Origin: Rhizophagus irregularis
Taxonomy: Eukaryota > Glomeromycota > Glomeromycetes > Glomerales > Glomeraceae
Length of the DNA stretch: 64,000 nt
Assembly (NCBI RefSeq): GCF_026210795.1
Contig: NC_089441.1
Span: forward strand, 3,224,001 to 3,288,000
Direction: 5' to 3'
Positions 12,187-25,509 of the stretch are shown in pieces. The position numbers were made by a program, and so were the translations under genes. The notes beneath the pieces are model-generated. The model was given only the letters and a program-made list of their open reading frames with translations, did not search any database and was not told where the DNA came from. Positions within the stretch are counted from its first letter, which is position 1, and each line of letters starts with the position of its first letter.

Positions 12187-13286
12187 AATTTCTATTATTA
12201 ATAAATCGTAATAAATCAGTTATTTTATTTTATACTTGCCAAGTATACTTAGTAAATATTCATATCAAATGTATTGTCAAATATTATAAATTCAGTAAAA
12301 TAATGTAATATATATGTATGGTATTATTAGACCAACAGAGTAATTTATAGCTACCAATCGGTTTATTCCTATTGGATTCAGTTTCACATATAGTAATAAA
12401 CCAAATGATGACTATTGAATAATTACCTAATTTATTTAAATTAATAAATCCTTTCAATCCGGATAGCCTAAATTTTTACATAGTTATCAATCGGATATAT
12501 GCCCTATTGATTACTAATTTTTGGCTAACCTATTAGTTTAATAGTTACCAATAGGGTATATACCCGATTTTTTAGCTTTCGGCCTGTGAAAGTAAAGCCA
12601 ATTTATTAAATATTATTAAATTTATTATATTTTTAATACTTTTACACTATATTATATATAAAATAAATATTATATTTATATATATTCAAATTATTGATAA
12701 ATATATAATTTAACATTTAATATTAGTATGATGAATTACTTATACAAGCCACTGTATTTATTACTATATAAAATGATTAATATATTATATATTTTATTTA
12801 TTTATAAGTGGAGAAGTAAGTAAGCTTTTATATTAAAGTAATATTTCTAATTAGAGTCTAATGAATTATAATTTATTAAAAGTTAAAAGTTTAATCAAAA
12901 TAAATCAAATAGTAATAAATCATATTAATATTATTAATATTGATTATTTTATTTTTGCTTAAATGTTTAGATATTTCAATGATTTTATACCATTCAATTC
13001 ATTTTATTAAAGAATTCAAATAATATATAATTATATTTGTAACTTTAATGTTAATAAAGTTATTGCAATTTAAAGTTTTTATTGTTTTACAACAATTTGA
13101 AATTATATGATATAATGTTATAAACCAATTTTAACTTTAATTTGGATTTTAAGCTTCTAAAACTGAAATATTTTAACTTTTATAACTTTTAGCTTTTAAT
13201 TTCAACTTTATATATATTATAAATATATTTTTTTATATATAAATAATATTGTATATATATTATATTAAATCTAATTTAAGATAATA
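12187..13286. other. AT-rich intergenic stretch
   Basis: No gene seen. The first part (12,350-12,600) has scattered TACCAATCGG/TACCAATAGGG words, possibly terminal-region repeats of the preceding transposon. The rest is low-complexity A/T with long TATA runs. Confidence 0.6.
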
Positions 13287-13288
13287 TA

Positions 13289-14675
13289 CAGTGGCCTGCC
13301 AAAAATGACCGACCACTTGCGATTTTGCGATAATTTTGCCGATCATTACCAATTTTGTTTTTTGTTTATTTACGTAACGGACTAATAAAATTGCGCCAAA
13401 TTTTTTTTCCCACCTCTCCCAAAACATTTTCTTCAAAATGTAATTATTGTCAATTTTCAAAAAGCTACTTCCTAAATAAATATGACTGACAAATGGAAGC
13501 TCTCATTTTTGAACGTGGTGAGGTTGTTGGTGCTTGGAAGTGTGGAATTAGCGAACGAGCTATTGTTGAGAAATTAAACCACCCCAAAACGACTATTCGC
13601 GACGTTATTGAAGCTTACAAAAAAGATGGACTGGAGATGCCTCCACCTCGGGTAGGTAGGCCACCTATACTAACAGAAAGAAATGGGCGTTGTTTATTAA
13701 GAAGCTTTAAGAAGGATAGACAAGCGAAATATTAAAGAACTACATGATAATTTTACACAAACTGCCGATGTAAAAGTAAGTGTAAGGACTGTTCAACGTT
13801 ATCTTCGCATGAACAGGGATTTTTTGGGCGAGCTGGAGTCAGAAAACCGCTTTTGTAAGCGATTTGGGCTAATAGAAAGAAACGATTTTACCAAAGAAGA
13901 GAGAAAGGATTGGGGGGAAGAGTGGAAAAACATAATTTGGAGCGATGAGTCAAAGTTTGAACTTTTCAAAGGAAGTGGTAGAAGGTGGGTTTGGCGAAGG
14001 CCTCACGAAAAATATGATGTAGGGTGCCTTATTCCAACTTTTAAGTCGGGACAAGATGGTATAATGGTGTGGGGATGTTTTACGTATAATGGGCTTGGCC
14101 CTTTAGTTAGGTTAGAAGGAAGAATTAATGCTGCAGCGTATATAGATGTTTTGGACGATCATTTACTTGGGTTCATAGATGATTTAGGTGACGAAGAGTA
14201 TCTTTTCAGGGAGGATAATGCTCCAATCCATACAGACGGGAAGGGTTCTTACGGAATGGAAAAGGGATAATGATATTGAAACTCTACCGTGGCCTGCACA
14301 GAGCCCGGATATGAACCCCATTGAAAATTTATGGGACGAGTTGGAAAGACAAGTCCGGGCGCGCAAACCACTACCAAAAAATCGGGAGGAACTTTGGTCT
14401 GTCCTGCGGGAGGAGTGGGGTAAAATCAGAATTCATAAACCCAAAATCTTGTTAATAGTATGCCTAACCGAATTAAGGCTGTATTAAAGAGCAAGGGTAA
14501 CCCCACAAAATATTAATAAATGAGCCTTAAACTTTCAAATTTTGCCTTTCGAATAAATCAATTTTTTTATAAAATTCACTTAATAGTTTTTGAGAAAATT
14601 AAGTTTAAATTTTCGTAACGATTTTATAAATTTTTTATACCTCGCAAGTGGTCGGTCACTTTTGGCAGGGCACTG
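13289..14675 (+). mobile_element. Tc1/mariner-type transposon with TA TSD
   Basis: The ends CAGTGGCCTGCC and GGCAGGGCACTG are inverted copies. The match continues for about 34 bp through GACCGACCACTTGCGA. A TA dinucleotide flanks each end (13,287-13,288; 14,676-14,677). The 1,387-bp length and a single transposase frame are standard for Tc1 elements. Confidence 0.95.
13493..14487 (+). pseudogene. Tc1-type DDE transposase, two frameshifts
   Basis: N-terminal helix-turn-helix (GAWKCGISERAIVEKL, then GRPPILTE), then the catalytic core. The first Asp is in IIWSDESKFELF, the second in REDNAPIH, and the Glu in SPDMNPIENLWDELER, giving a DD(about 34)E signature. The reading frame slips near 13,705 (just after LLRS) and again near 14,225 (after NAPIHT). 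No continuous protein can be made. No in-frame stop separates the pieces otherwise, so the decay is modest. Confidence 0.93.
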
Positions 14676-14677
14676 TA

Positions 14678-15473
14678 TATATGAAATTATGAATTTTTTT
14701 AAATAATAAATTTATTTAAATATAACTTTATATTTCTTAAAAATTATAAACACTATAAATTTTCAATAAAAATGAAAATTTACAATAGAATAGCTATTTC
14801 ATAATAAAATTAAATTAAGGTATTGCTAACATGACATTTTTAAAATTCTATTCTAATCCTGGTAAGGTAATAACCACTAGTGGTAATATTTAGCAAATTA
14901 AATACTGTATAAATATTGCAGATTTACAGCTACTATTTATTAGGATTAATTGAATAATACTAAGTAATAAAAAAAAATAAAAGGAAGAAGTATATAATAA
15001 AAGCTGCATATAGAAAAGTCTTTAATTCCATTAAAATAAATTCCTAATTTTAAATTTAAGTCTCTTTTTGATTTATTAAATAATATGACGTGATTTGCAT
15101 TATATTTATTTTTCAAAAATTATCCTTAAAATCCAATTCCAAAGTTGATTAATATCCATTTTATCTAATAAATTATTATTAAAAAAGCTGGGTAATTTAG
15201 ATCTATTTAATATACATTATTAACGTTAGATTAGTAATTTGTCATTATCTTTTATCCTCTAATTTACTGGCGAGAAATATACTGTTAAAATCAGGTGATA
15301 AGCTAAATTTTTCGGGGTGGTTACTTGATGTCATACCAATATCCAATCCGAAATTTTCACATAATTAAAGGGTCTAACCGTAGAGAATGTTTTCTTAGTG
15401 ATAAGAATCTTACGTCTGTTATTAAGAGTGAACTCCAAATTTTTGATATAGTAAGGGAAGGGAAAAGGCTAGG
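14678..15473. other. AT-rich 5' flank of the NRP1-like gene
   Basis: No gene seen apart from a short open frame from 15,325 that is out of phase with the first recognised exon. Promoter and 5' UTR of the downstream gene presumably lie in the last few hundred bases. Confidence 0.5.
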
Positions 15474-17570
15474 ATGTCGATTACTCTTACTCAAAATGTT
15501 CATTGTCCTGGTATCGATTACCTTGTGGTGATTGATTTCGAAGCCACTTGTGACGAGAATAACACAAATCCACAAACTGTACAAGTGACAAAGGTACTAC
15601 AAAAATAAAGTATTTTCTTTGTAAGCTCGTGTTTACTTTCTGTCGGGTTTACGGTTGCTTCGGTGCTCGTACGCGTTCTCAAACCGTGTCCTGATATCAT
15701 ATTTGTTTTTTTTTTGTTCTTCAAGAAAGTTTACATTTTTAATGAGATTTATTACATGGTTTGCAAACGTTGTTGGCTTGCTTCTTTACTAGGAAACGGC
15801 AGAAATCATAGAATTTGCCTGGGTAATTGTTGATACCAGCACTTTGGATGTGGTTAGTATCGAATTATTCTACTTTATTTATCGTGTATTTTGTTAGTAA
15901 TCAAAAGTTAGGGATCTTTTCAAATTGGCGCAATTCAATAATATTAATAAACATATAGGTGTATCAACACACTCAATATGTCAAACCAGAAATTACTCCT
16001 TTGACTCCTTTTTGCATCAATCTAACTAAAATAACTTGGGAAAACCTCGAAAAAGCGGGTACTTTACAAGATGCCATCACTGCTTTGGACGACTACATTC
16101 AAAAATACATCATCGCTAGTAACAAGACGTTTTGCTTTTGCACACACGGAGCATGGGACCTCAGAATCCAATTACCCAGAGAGGCAAGAGATAAACATAT
16201 CGAATTACCTCCTTATCTGGGTCACTGTAGAATGTTCGACTTAAAACAAGAATATCAAAGATGGCAAGTGCACCACCCAGACGTAATATTAAAGAATAAT
16301 TCTTTAAATGAAATGTGTGCTGCCTTTGAATTACAAGCGGCAGGTCAACCGCATTCTGGAATAGGAGACTCACTTACTATGGTTAACATTATTCGATACT
16401 TTTGTTCCTTCGGTCACCCTGATGTGTTTGTTAATCCCATTGACACCAATGCGGATTTGAACCAATTTAAAAAAGAAGAATCGAAAGTGATTCATTTGGC
16501 GGGTTTACCGTACGATGTTACACAAACCGAGTTGGAGGCATGGTTTTCAGGTCAGGGTGTCAGACCAACCGTATTATGGATGATTCGTACACCTGATCAT
16601 CAAAAACCAAGTGGTTCTGGATTTGCGATTTTTGCGACACATGAAGATGCAATGGCTTGTTTAGAGATGAATGGGAGAACTTTAGGAGATAGGGCTATAG
16701 AAGTAAGTCCAAGCAGTGAGAGGGTTACTGAGGCAGCCGGAGCTATATTAGCATCATTTCCGGTATGTAAATATACATTTTTTTAGGTGACAAGAAACCA
16801 ATCTGGATTTGTCTTTGATTTCACACTTTTTTATTTCGTTAACTGGTGAAAAGATAACCAAAAATCGCCTTCGGCCAGGTGACTGGGTCTGTCCAGCTTG
16901 TCAATTCCATAACTTTGCCTCTAGGAGAACATGTTTTAAATGCAATGCTATGAATCCAAATCCTTCTTCGGTACATGGAACACCTTCAAATTTTACACTA
17001 GGGGATTGGATGTGTCCGAATCCTCCTTGTAATTTTCATAATTACGCATCTAGAACTCAGTGTTTAAGATGCGGAACATTCAAACCTCAGGGAATGTATG
17101 GACCACCGCCGTCAAATATGTCTTTTCGTCCCGGAGATTGGATCTGCCCAAATCCAAATTGTGCATTTCAAAATTTCGCTTCTAGAACCGTTTGCATGCG
17201 GTGTAATACCACAAATCATATCGGATATGATGCATACGGGAATCTAGCACAAGACCAAGGAGGTTATGCTGGCGGTGTTAGTCATGGGCCTTCTTCTCCT
17301 GCTCCGGCACCTTTCCGGCCAGGAGATTGGTATTGCCCAAGTTGCAACACTCATAATTTTGCTTCAAGATTCCAATGCATTCGCTGCGCAATAAATAAAC
17401 CACCTCAGGTTGCTGGTAGTGTTGCTGTCACAGCCAACATGAAACCTGGAGACTGGTTATGTGGTAATGAAATGTGCGGATATCATAATTTTGCAAAAAG
17501 AACACATTGTGCAAAATGTGGCATGCCAAATAATTCTACAGTGGGCGGAGAGAATGGTTTTCAACAATAA
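15474..17570 (+). CDS. NRP1-like protein: DEDDh exonuclease, RRM, five RanBP2 zinc fingers
   Basis: Predicted RNA-binding 3'-5' exonuclease, most like yeast NRP1 (a stress-granule RNA-binding protein) with an ERI1-type exonuclease. Model: 15,474-15,593, 15,793-15,852, 15,959-16,762, 16,854-17,570; about 566 aa. ExoI is IDFEATCDE (Asp21, Glu23), ExoII is THGAWDL (Asp127) and ExoIII is PHSGIGD (His192, Asp197), so all five DEDDh residues are present. An RRM follows (VIHLAGLP as RNP2, GSGFAIF as RNP1, about residues 225-310). The last exon carries five fingers of the GDWxCPxCxxHNFASRxxCxxC type. The start is uncertain because an upstream exon is possible. For the last intron I chose the acceptor at 16,853, which keeps phase 0. 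An upstream acceptor near 16,786 leads to a stop. Domain content is certain; the exact name is inference. Confidence 0.9.
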
Positions 17571-18134
17571 TGTTACAAGTATTAAACTTATGGTCATATT
17601 AATGTGCCGACTAATTTATGGTTTTTCTTATAAAATATATTATTTTTTATTAGTGTATAAGAATTTATCTAGAAATTATTGATTTAATTGTGACGCGTTA
17701 AGAAAACTGTATGTTAAAGGAAAATGCGGACGCTTTAAGTTGAAGAATATGATTAGTGATATTATTTCTTTTTTTCAAATCTGATTTTTTTTTTGCATTC
17801 TTAACCTTGTAAATATTCTGTTGAAGTTTCTTTGCGCTATAATTTTTTATTTTCTTTAAAAATTATACTTTATCAATTTGTGATGTTAGTATTTATGGCG
17901 CAGTCATTTTGTTTATATCATTTTATTTTTTTCCTTAATTTACAATCTTTGCATCGTCATGTGTTTTGGGGGAAGGATAGCATTATTTCGTGTTTTTATT
18001 ATTATGAACAAAAATTAAATACTTACGAAATCAAATATTGTTTCGGTTGTTCGTAGTGGAATATATATTTATATCCAAAGATTTCTTGTCTTTAGAAATT
18101 TAGTGTGTAACTGTATCGTAATAAATCTTTATTT
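17571..18134. other. Convergent 3' intergenic region
   Basis: T-rich 3' UTR sequence shared by the NRP1-like gene (+) and thymidylate kinase (-), with several AATAAA-like words on both strands near 18,005-18,135. Short open frames here look like chance. Confidence 0.5.
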
Positions 18135-19275
<1,141 letters not shown>

Positions 19276-22200
19276 ATGTCTTCATTCTCAATTCCAACCC
19301 CGTCAGGGTCATCTGCGATCCCAATTGTTGCGCCTACTTCTGAAAAAGAGCCCCCCAAAAGTCCACCTTCCTCAAAAAGTATCTACTTAAGATCTATATG
19401 AATTCACATTTTTCTACCTTCATTTATTAAGTCTAGTTCTTCTTTGCTTCTTCTCGTTATAGATTTAACAGCAAACTCCAAAACGCGAACTTGTAGGAAT
19501 TTAATTATACATGGATATTGTAAATATGAGGGGAAAGGTTGTGAGTTCAATCACGACTTAGTAAGTTAAATGAGCGATCTTTAAAAGCAATGTCATTATG
19601 TCGAAAATTTAACGTAATGATAAAGTGACACGCTTTCTTATTGATCTAGTTATTACAATTTGACCTTGATTCCATCTATATTGTAATAAATTACATTCTT
19701 TTATTTTATTTGTAGGGAAAATCGACATCGCCTCCAAACAGTCCAGAAACGTAAGTAAATCTTTATGATCCAGTGATTTTTTGCTATTTTTATTTTCGAA
19801 AAAAAATATATTTAATTATAATTATTTTATAATTTATCAGTAACAAATCGAAACTAAGCGTTAATTCTCCAGTTTTTAAACCTTCCGTATTACTTTCATC
19901 TATTCCACCAGAAGTAGTGAATGCGCCACCTTTTGTTCCTAAAAGCACTCAAGGTTTGATATACTATCGTATTAAATATTCATTGTAACGGTTTAAGCTT
20001 AGATGTAAAATATATTTTATTAAAAGTAAATACTCCTGAAGAAATTTCCGTCACTCCTACAAGCACAACAGGTGAGTATTTATTTATACTTTTGTGTTAT
20101 ATCCATATTTAGTAGTTTAATTGTTTAATTTATATTCGTTTGTACGACTCTGCAAGGTTCACCTCAGCAGAAACATTATTATGATTCTGGAGAGCAAGAA
20201 TATGATAATGAGTACATGATTTACCGATTACTTCCTTATTTATCTGTCTAATAATTCTTAGTTGATAAACATACTTAATAGCAATATTATTTTCATTCTG
20301 AAGAATGACATTATACGAACAGACTTTGGGATTTTATCCTCCCGTACCTCCTCCAACCCCCTTTCTCTTGTCGCCTGGAGGTGTCGCAAATCATGGTTTA
20401 AATGCACTTGCCAATTCGTTTGCCTCACTAGGACTTAACAATGTTAGCCACATTCAGTTGATTAATTAGTTTTTTTTTTAACGTATCTAAACTTACTTTA
20501 CTTTCAATGATTTGACGCGTTACATTTTAGGCGACAAATTTTGCATCTAATGAAAATTCTTTATCAGAAGTTCCGTCACATATGAATAATACGAGCTATT
20601 TTACGACTTCACACCATTTGGATCCATTTTTATATCAATCCCAGCAGGCTTTATTGCCTCAGCCAGTACGATAATTATCATGAACATTGATGCGGTAATT
20701 TGGTTTTCTTATCGAAAGTTTCGATATATGACTGAAATTGAATTTCAAAAAAACTTTTCGCAGTTGCAATACCACCTATATACATCACCCCTACCGCATG
20801 TATCCAATTTACATCCACATCAGAAGACAATTCATGCATTTTTTATGTTGGATCATTTACGTGAAGAATTGCAACGAAAGAATGAATCTACTTTGAAAAC
20901 CGTGAATGGTATTGTTGTCATAATTTATTGTTATTTAATCATTTTAGTAGTTACTTTCTTTTCACTTTAAAACTTATGTTATGTAGCAAAAGATTTTAAT
21001 TTACCGGAAGAGCTTCATGTATATCATTCCCTGTATCCACTTGACCAACGCCAAGAGAAATCAATAAAGATTTTTGGATATCCAAGTTGGGTATATAAAT
21101 CAGTTTGTAGTGTTGATGGTCGTGTTTATTGCTTAAGACGCATTGAGGGTAGGCAATCACTGCATTCTTAATTTTATTCTTGCTTATCTTGTTTAGCAAA
21201 TATTAATTTCGATATTATATGAATAAGGTTTTCGGTTAACGAACGAAATAGCAATGTCAACAATAGAAAATTGGCGACGAATCAGGCACGCAAATATTGT
21301 TTCTATACGTGAAGCATTTACCACTAAGGCATTTGGTGATCATTGTGAGCAGTATTTCATTTTCTTTCTTTCTTAATTTTTGATGCAGTAAAGAGATTCG
21401 GTATATTAATTGAATCTAATTGATTTTATGAAAGCTCTTGTCTTTGTATATGATTATCATCCTTTATCACAGACTCTTTTCGATAAACATTTTTCATCAT
21501 CGTCATTGCAAGCTAATAATCTTCCTCAGAGTGGTGGTACTGGCGTTGTTGTTCCTGAAACAGTTTTATGGAGTTATATAACACAGTTGGCTTCTGCAAT
21601 TAAAACGATACACTCTTCGGGATTGGCAGCGCGAATGATTGAACCTACAAAAATTTTATCGACCAATAAAAATAGGTAAGATTTAATAATGGTCAAAGGT
21701 TTTTAACATCATTAATATTAAATTATTAACTTTAACTAAATTAGAATACGAATAAATTGTTGTGGTATAATGGATATGTTGACTTTTGATGGCGGAAAAA
21801 ATATCCACCATTTTCAGGTTCATTTTATATTATTATATTATTGTTGAAATTCTTGAGCAAATGCACGATTTTAAAATATTTTCATTTTTCAAATTTTAAA
21901 ATTTGAAGAATTTTTTTTTATTGATAATTTGAATGTGCATGTTTTATAGAATTATTTAAAGCTAATTATTATTGCATTTAATTAGCAAGAAGATCTTATA
22001 CATTTTGGACAATTGATTATTTCGCTCGCATGTAATTCACTTTCGTCCGTTCTTAACTTACCGAAATCAATTGATTATATTTCTCGACATTATTCGCCGG
22101 ATTTTAAGAATGTTATATTATACTTATTAAATAAACCAACTCCAACAAAGTCTGTGGATAAAGTTATAGCTATGATTGGACCTCGAATATTACACGAAAT

Positions 22201-22811
22201 CAATAGCGTTCATCAGTAATTATATATACTTTATCATTGTTTAAATCTTTTTATTTTGTTTTGAGATACGATTACTTTTTCTTTCTAGTTATAATGACTT
22301 TTTGGAAAGTGAATTAAGTCAAGAATTGGAAAATGGAAGATTAGTAAGATTGCTGTGTAAATTTGGATTCATTAATGAACGCCCAGAGTACGTTGTATTA
22401 TTTTTTTTTTTCTTTGTATTTAATAAGATGGAAGAATCCATAAAGTCGTTTGTATATTTCCAATAATGATTAGGTTTGATATGGACCCGAGTTGGTCAGA
22501 GACCGGAGATAGATATTTAATTAAATTATTCAGAGATTATGTATTTCATCAAGTAGATGAAAATGGTTATCCCGTAGTTGATATGGCTCATGTATTAATG
22601 TGTTTAAATAAGGTAGGTTATTTTGTGAATATTTCGTTTTTTATTTGTAATTGTAAAATTTTGATGTATTGTAAATATTTAGTTAGATGCTGGTGTTGAT
22701 GAAAGAATAATGTTAGTTTCAAGGGATGAACAATCATGTTTAATCGTATCTTATAAAGAGATAAAAAACTGTATTGATTCAGCATTTAGAGATTTATCAA
22801 GGAGGAAATGA
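19276..22811 (+). CDS. PAN3: PAN3, regulatory subunit of the PAN2-PAN3 poly(A) nuclease
   Basis: Bridges poly(A)-bound PABP to the PAN2 deadenylase in the cytoplasm. Seventeen exons with in-phase GT-AG introns: 19,276-19,378; 19,463-19,560; 19,716-19,750; 19,841-19,953; 20,027-20,071; 20,157-20,211; 20,304-20,442; 20,531-20,665; 20,764-20,908; 20,987-21,148; 21,228-21,344; 21,435-21,675; 21,745-21,817; 21,986-22,215; 22,289-22,387; 22,474-22,612; 22,683-22,811. This gives 685 aa, a typical length. A CCCH finger is at Cys45, Cys54, Cys61, His65. A Pro/Ser-rich linker precedes LQYHLY and the pseudokinase ([15 protein letters not shown], then [24 protein letters not shown], with no HRD/DFG). The PAN3 C-terminal knob reads [24 protein letters not shown]. 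No lesion seen. Confidence 0.96.
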
Positions 22812-24163
22812 CATTTTTTAATAATTTTGAAAAAAATAACTTATATGAATTTTTATTTCATAAAATATGTCTCTTATTTTAATATTTATTCAATATCATG
22901 TAACACTTAATTTGATAATCGAAAAATCTTTTAAACAATTCATTCCTTTTCTAGTTTTCTTGATTTTTTTTTAATGTATTAGTTAATATTTTTATTATTT
23001 TATTTTTATTTTTTTTTTATTATTTTATTATTTTTATTATTTTTGAAATAGTAGAATTCAAAATTAGACAGTTTATGAACTGTATCTATATAAGCTTTTT
23101 CAATTTGAATTTGAATTAAAGTTATTAAATTTTTTAAAACTTTTTATTAATTTTTTTCTTTACAAATAATAATATGAAGGATTTCTTTATCAGTGATGAG
23201 CAATATGAATGATAATAAATTTACAGGATTTAGAAAAATTTCTTGTAATCTTGATGACTTTTCTTATAAAAATTCTTTTTACTACAATTATTAAACTAGA
23301 AATTTATTGTAAAATTTCTTAAACAAATAATTTCTAATAAAAAAACCAACAATAAATTTATAAAGTGAAAAGGATCATAAGCAATAGTTTAATTTAAATA
23401 AACATTTGTATTTTTGTTTTTTTTTATACCTCTAATTTTGACTGTATTAATATAAATTAGTAAGCTCAGTAATACGAAAAATGTGATTTATTCCAAAATG
23501 TTTGAAATTGTCACAATGGTTTGTAAAGATCCTTACATTTTAAAAATCAAATATAAGAACAAATTTACTAGTAATTTTACCAGCAATCCTATTGGTTAAT
23601 TGATTTAAAAAGGAAAAAAATCATAACAACTTAGTGTAACATTTCCTTTTTTAGGTGTAATTTATCTATATATAATAGGATCTTTAAAAATTTTCAATAA
23701 TAAATTTTATCTTAGGTTTTTGATAACTTATGGAATTCTTTCTGCTGGTAACCTCACATTTCTGAACAAAGACTACATTTTTAATGATCCTGAATCAAAT
23801 TACCAAAGTGCAAATAAAATCAAAAAGATATACACTCCCACTTCAAAAGTTTAGGACCACCTTATTTTTAATAATATTTAATAAATTTTGTTTTTAATTA
23901 TATAATTTTTTTTTTAAAAAAAATTCTTTATATTGTAATATTTTAAAAAAAATGCAAAATTACTAAAATTACTATATTATTATTTGTAAATCATATAATA
24001 CAAGGTTTTTTTTTTTATGGTAAATTTTTAACTTTTCAACCAGAGTACAGTTAACTTTTGTTATAACGAACCCTAGGGTCCAGACCTCAACTTTGTTGGA
24101 GATCAATAGTAAGTATAATATTAGCATATCAATTTATTGGAGTACGAGCTTCACTTCTTTATT
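22812..24163. other. Intergenic, AT-rich with transposon ends
   Basis: No gene. An isolated Tc1-like end (CACTCCCACTTCAAAAGTTT, near 23,836) and an isolated pogo-like end (TACAGTTAAC then TTATAACGAACC, near 24,045-24,075) suggest eroded transposons. The remainder is A/T low complexity. Confidence 0.5.
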
Positions 24164-24815
24164 TCACTGGCAGATTTTTAGGTCTGTGATACCGCCTATC
24201 CTCTCGTTGTGTACATCCAAGATATGCTGTAGCACAACCTGTAAAAATTTTCTTTCTTGTATTAAGATGTATATCCCGAACCTCCAATAATAACCAGACC
24301 CATCTTCAAGCGGTAATATGAAAATATTTATTAATTGGTGGAAATTTTTCTTTATTGTTTCAAGATCACATACATTGGGCTGAAATTCTGGAAAAATGCA
24401 TTCAACAAGTCGTAAATCAAGCTCTATTTCAAATGCTAATATTACTGGTTCATTCAAGTCTTCTGCATCTTGAAACCGCTTGGAAATTATTTCTTGTACC
24501 TCTTCCAAACCATATAAAAGTCCATCAGTTTCACCATCATATCCTGCATAATATCATTTAGTAGCTCAAGATTCATAAGTTGGGAAAAGGGAGTTTGACT
24601 GGAATCAGTATTTATTTGAGGAATCGGTTCATTTAAGCCATCTTCAAGTTTCTTTTTTTTTCTGGACTTTTCACGTATTCTTGCGTTTTTCATAACATTT
24701 ATTGCAAGTTGAATACTCTTTCTGTGGATTGGCACTACAAGGATAGTAAAAATCTGCCTTTTTCTTTATGCATGAACAGTGAGTACAATTTTTTTCATTA
24801 AAATTCGGACCAGAA
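24164..24815 (-). pseudogene. Broken Cys-rich ORF, unknown family
   Basis: Reading the minus strand from 24,815 gives CTHCSC, then YPCSANPQKEYSTCNKCYEKR (two CxxC pairs, zinc-binding look). A TGA follows, then an open stretch to about 24,530. A +1 slip near 24,525 leads into a 114-codon open segment with EEVQEIISKRFQDAEDLNEPV and ending ITDLKICQ. I do not know the function. It resembles a small zinc-binding ORF that seems to be multicopy in this type of genome. The stop and the slip make it a pseudogene. Confidence 0.45.
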
Positions 24816-25290
24816 TATTCTATTGTATGGACGTTTTATAATTTATGATTTTAATTTATTCAACCTTAATTTTCAATTTTAATCATCATATTAGCATAAT
24901 ATCACGAATAAAATTAATACCTCTCAAATTTTCTTTATTCATTTTAGTTTTCTTTGCGCAGTGTTTTTTAAAGTAAAAATAAGTAAGATTAATCAAATAT
25001 TTAAATAAATGTGTGTTATACACAAAAGCGTGATTCCCTCCCATTAATAATCTATTTTAGAATGCGAATCGTGAGATTTTATGCATAAATAATTAATAAT
25101 TTAGTAGTACTGAAACATGTTTTACTGTAATTTTTTATTTCTTTGACTCAGACGAAAGTGTTAACTTCTATTTACAAATTTTAACAAGTCAATATTTTAA
25201 TTTTACGACTATAGAATATTTTGATATTTACCGACCTGGTAATAGGTCGGATCAGATCGGCTTCACGTGACTGCCACTTTTTTTTTGCCG
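24816..25290. other. AT-rich spacer
   Basis: No gene or repeat structure seen, apart from a short GGTCGGATCAGATCGGC patch near 25,232-25,262 that recalls the GATC-rich ends of the element at 2,244-3,653. Confidence 0.4.
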
Positions 25291-25301
25291 TGGCTAGGGT
25301 T

Positions 25302-25498
25302 ATTTTCCCCTGCGTAACCGTGAAAGTGCATTTTCACGTGATCACTCATTTTATTTATCACCCTACCGCGTTTCCACTTTTTATATTTTCGAGTAAGTAA
25401 AAACTTATTTGTCACTCTTTATTCGTCACCTGCACTTTCACGTGCAACTGCATAATGCCGTAATGCCGTGCTTTTTTTCACGGTTACGCAGGGGTAGT
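25302..25498. mobile_element. 197-bp MITE with 11-bp TSD (MULE type)
   Basis: The inverted core CCCCTGCGTAACCGTGAAA occurs at both ends. The 11-mer TGGCTAGGGTT is duplicated exactly at 25,291-25,301 and 25,499-25,509. It contains two CACGTG words (25,335; 25,439). TSD length of 9-11 bp is typical of Mutator-like elements. Confidence 0.85.
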
Positions 25499-25509
25499 TG
25501 GCTAGGGTT

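Noticed and set aside
15325-15531. 68-codon frame starting MSYQYPIRNF upstream of the NRP1-like gene
   Set aside because: Out of phase with the exonuclease exon, and no intron of reasonable size could join them (only about 22 nt available). Probably 5' UTR.
20680-22699. Several separate 65-95 codon frames that look like small genes
   Set aside because: They are single exons of PAN3 read through into introns; the spliced model explains all of them.
24093-24561. Plus-strand frames near 24.1-24.6 kb
   Set aside because: Antisense to the Cys-rich pseudogene, with no recognisable motifs.
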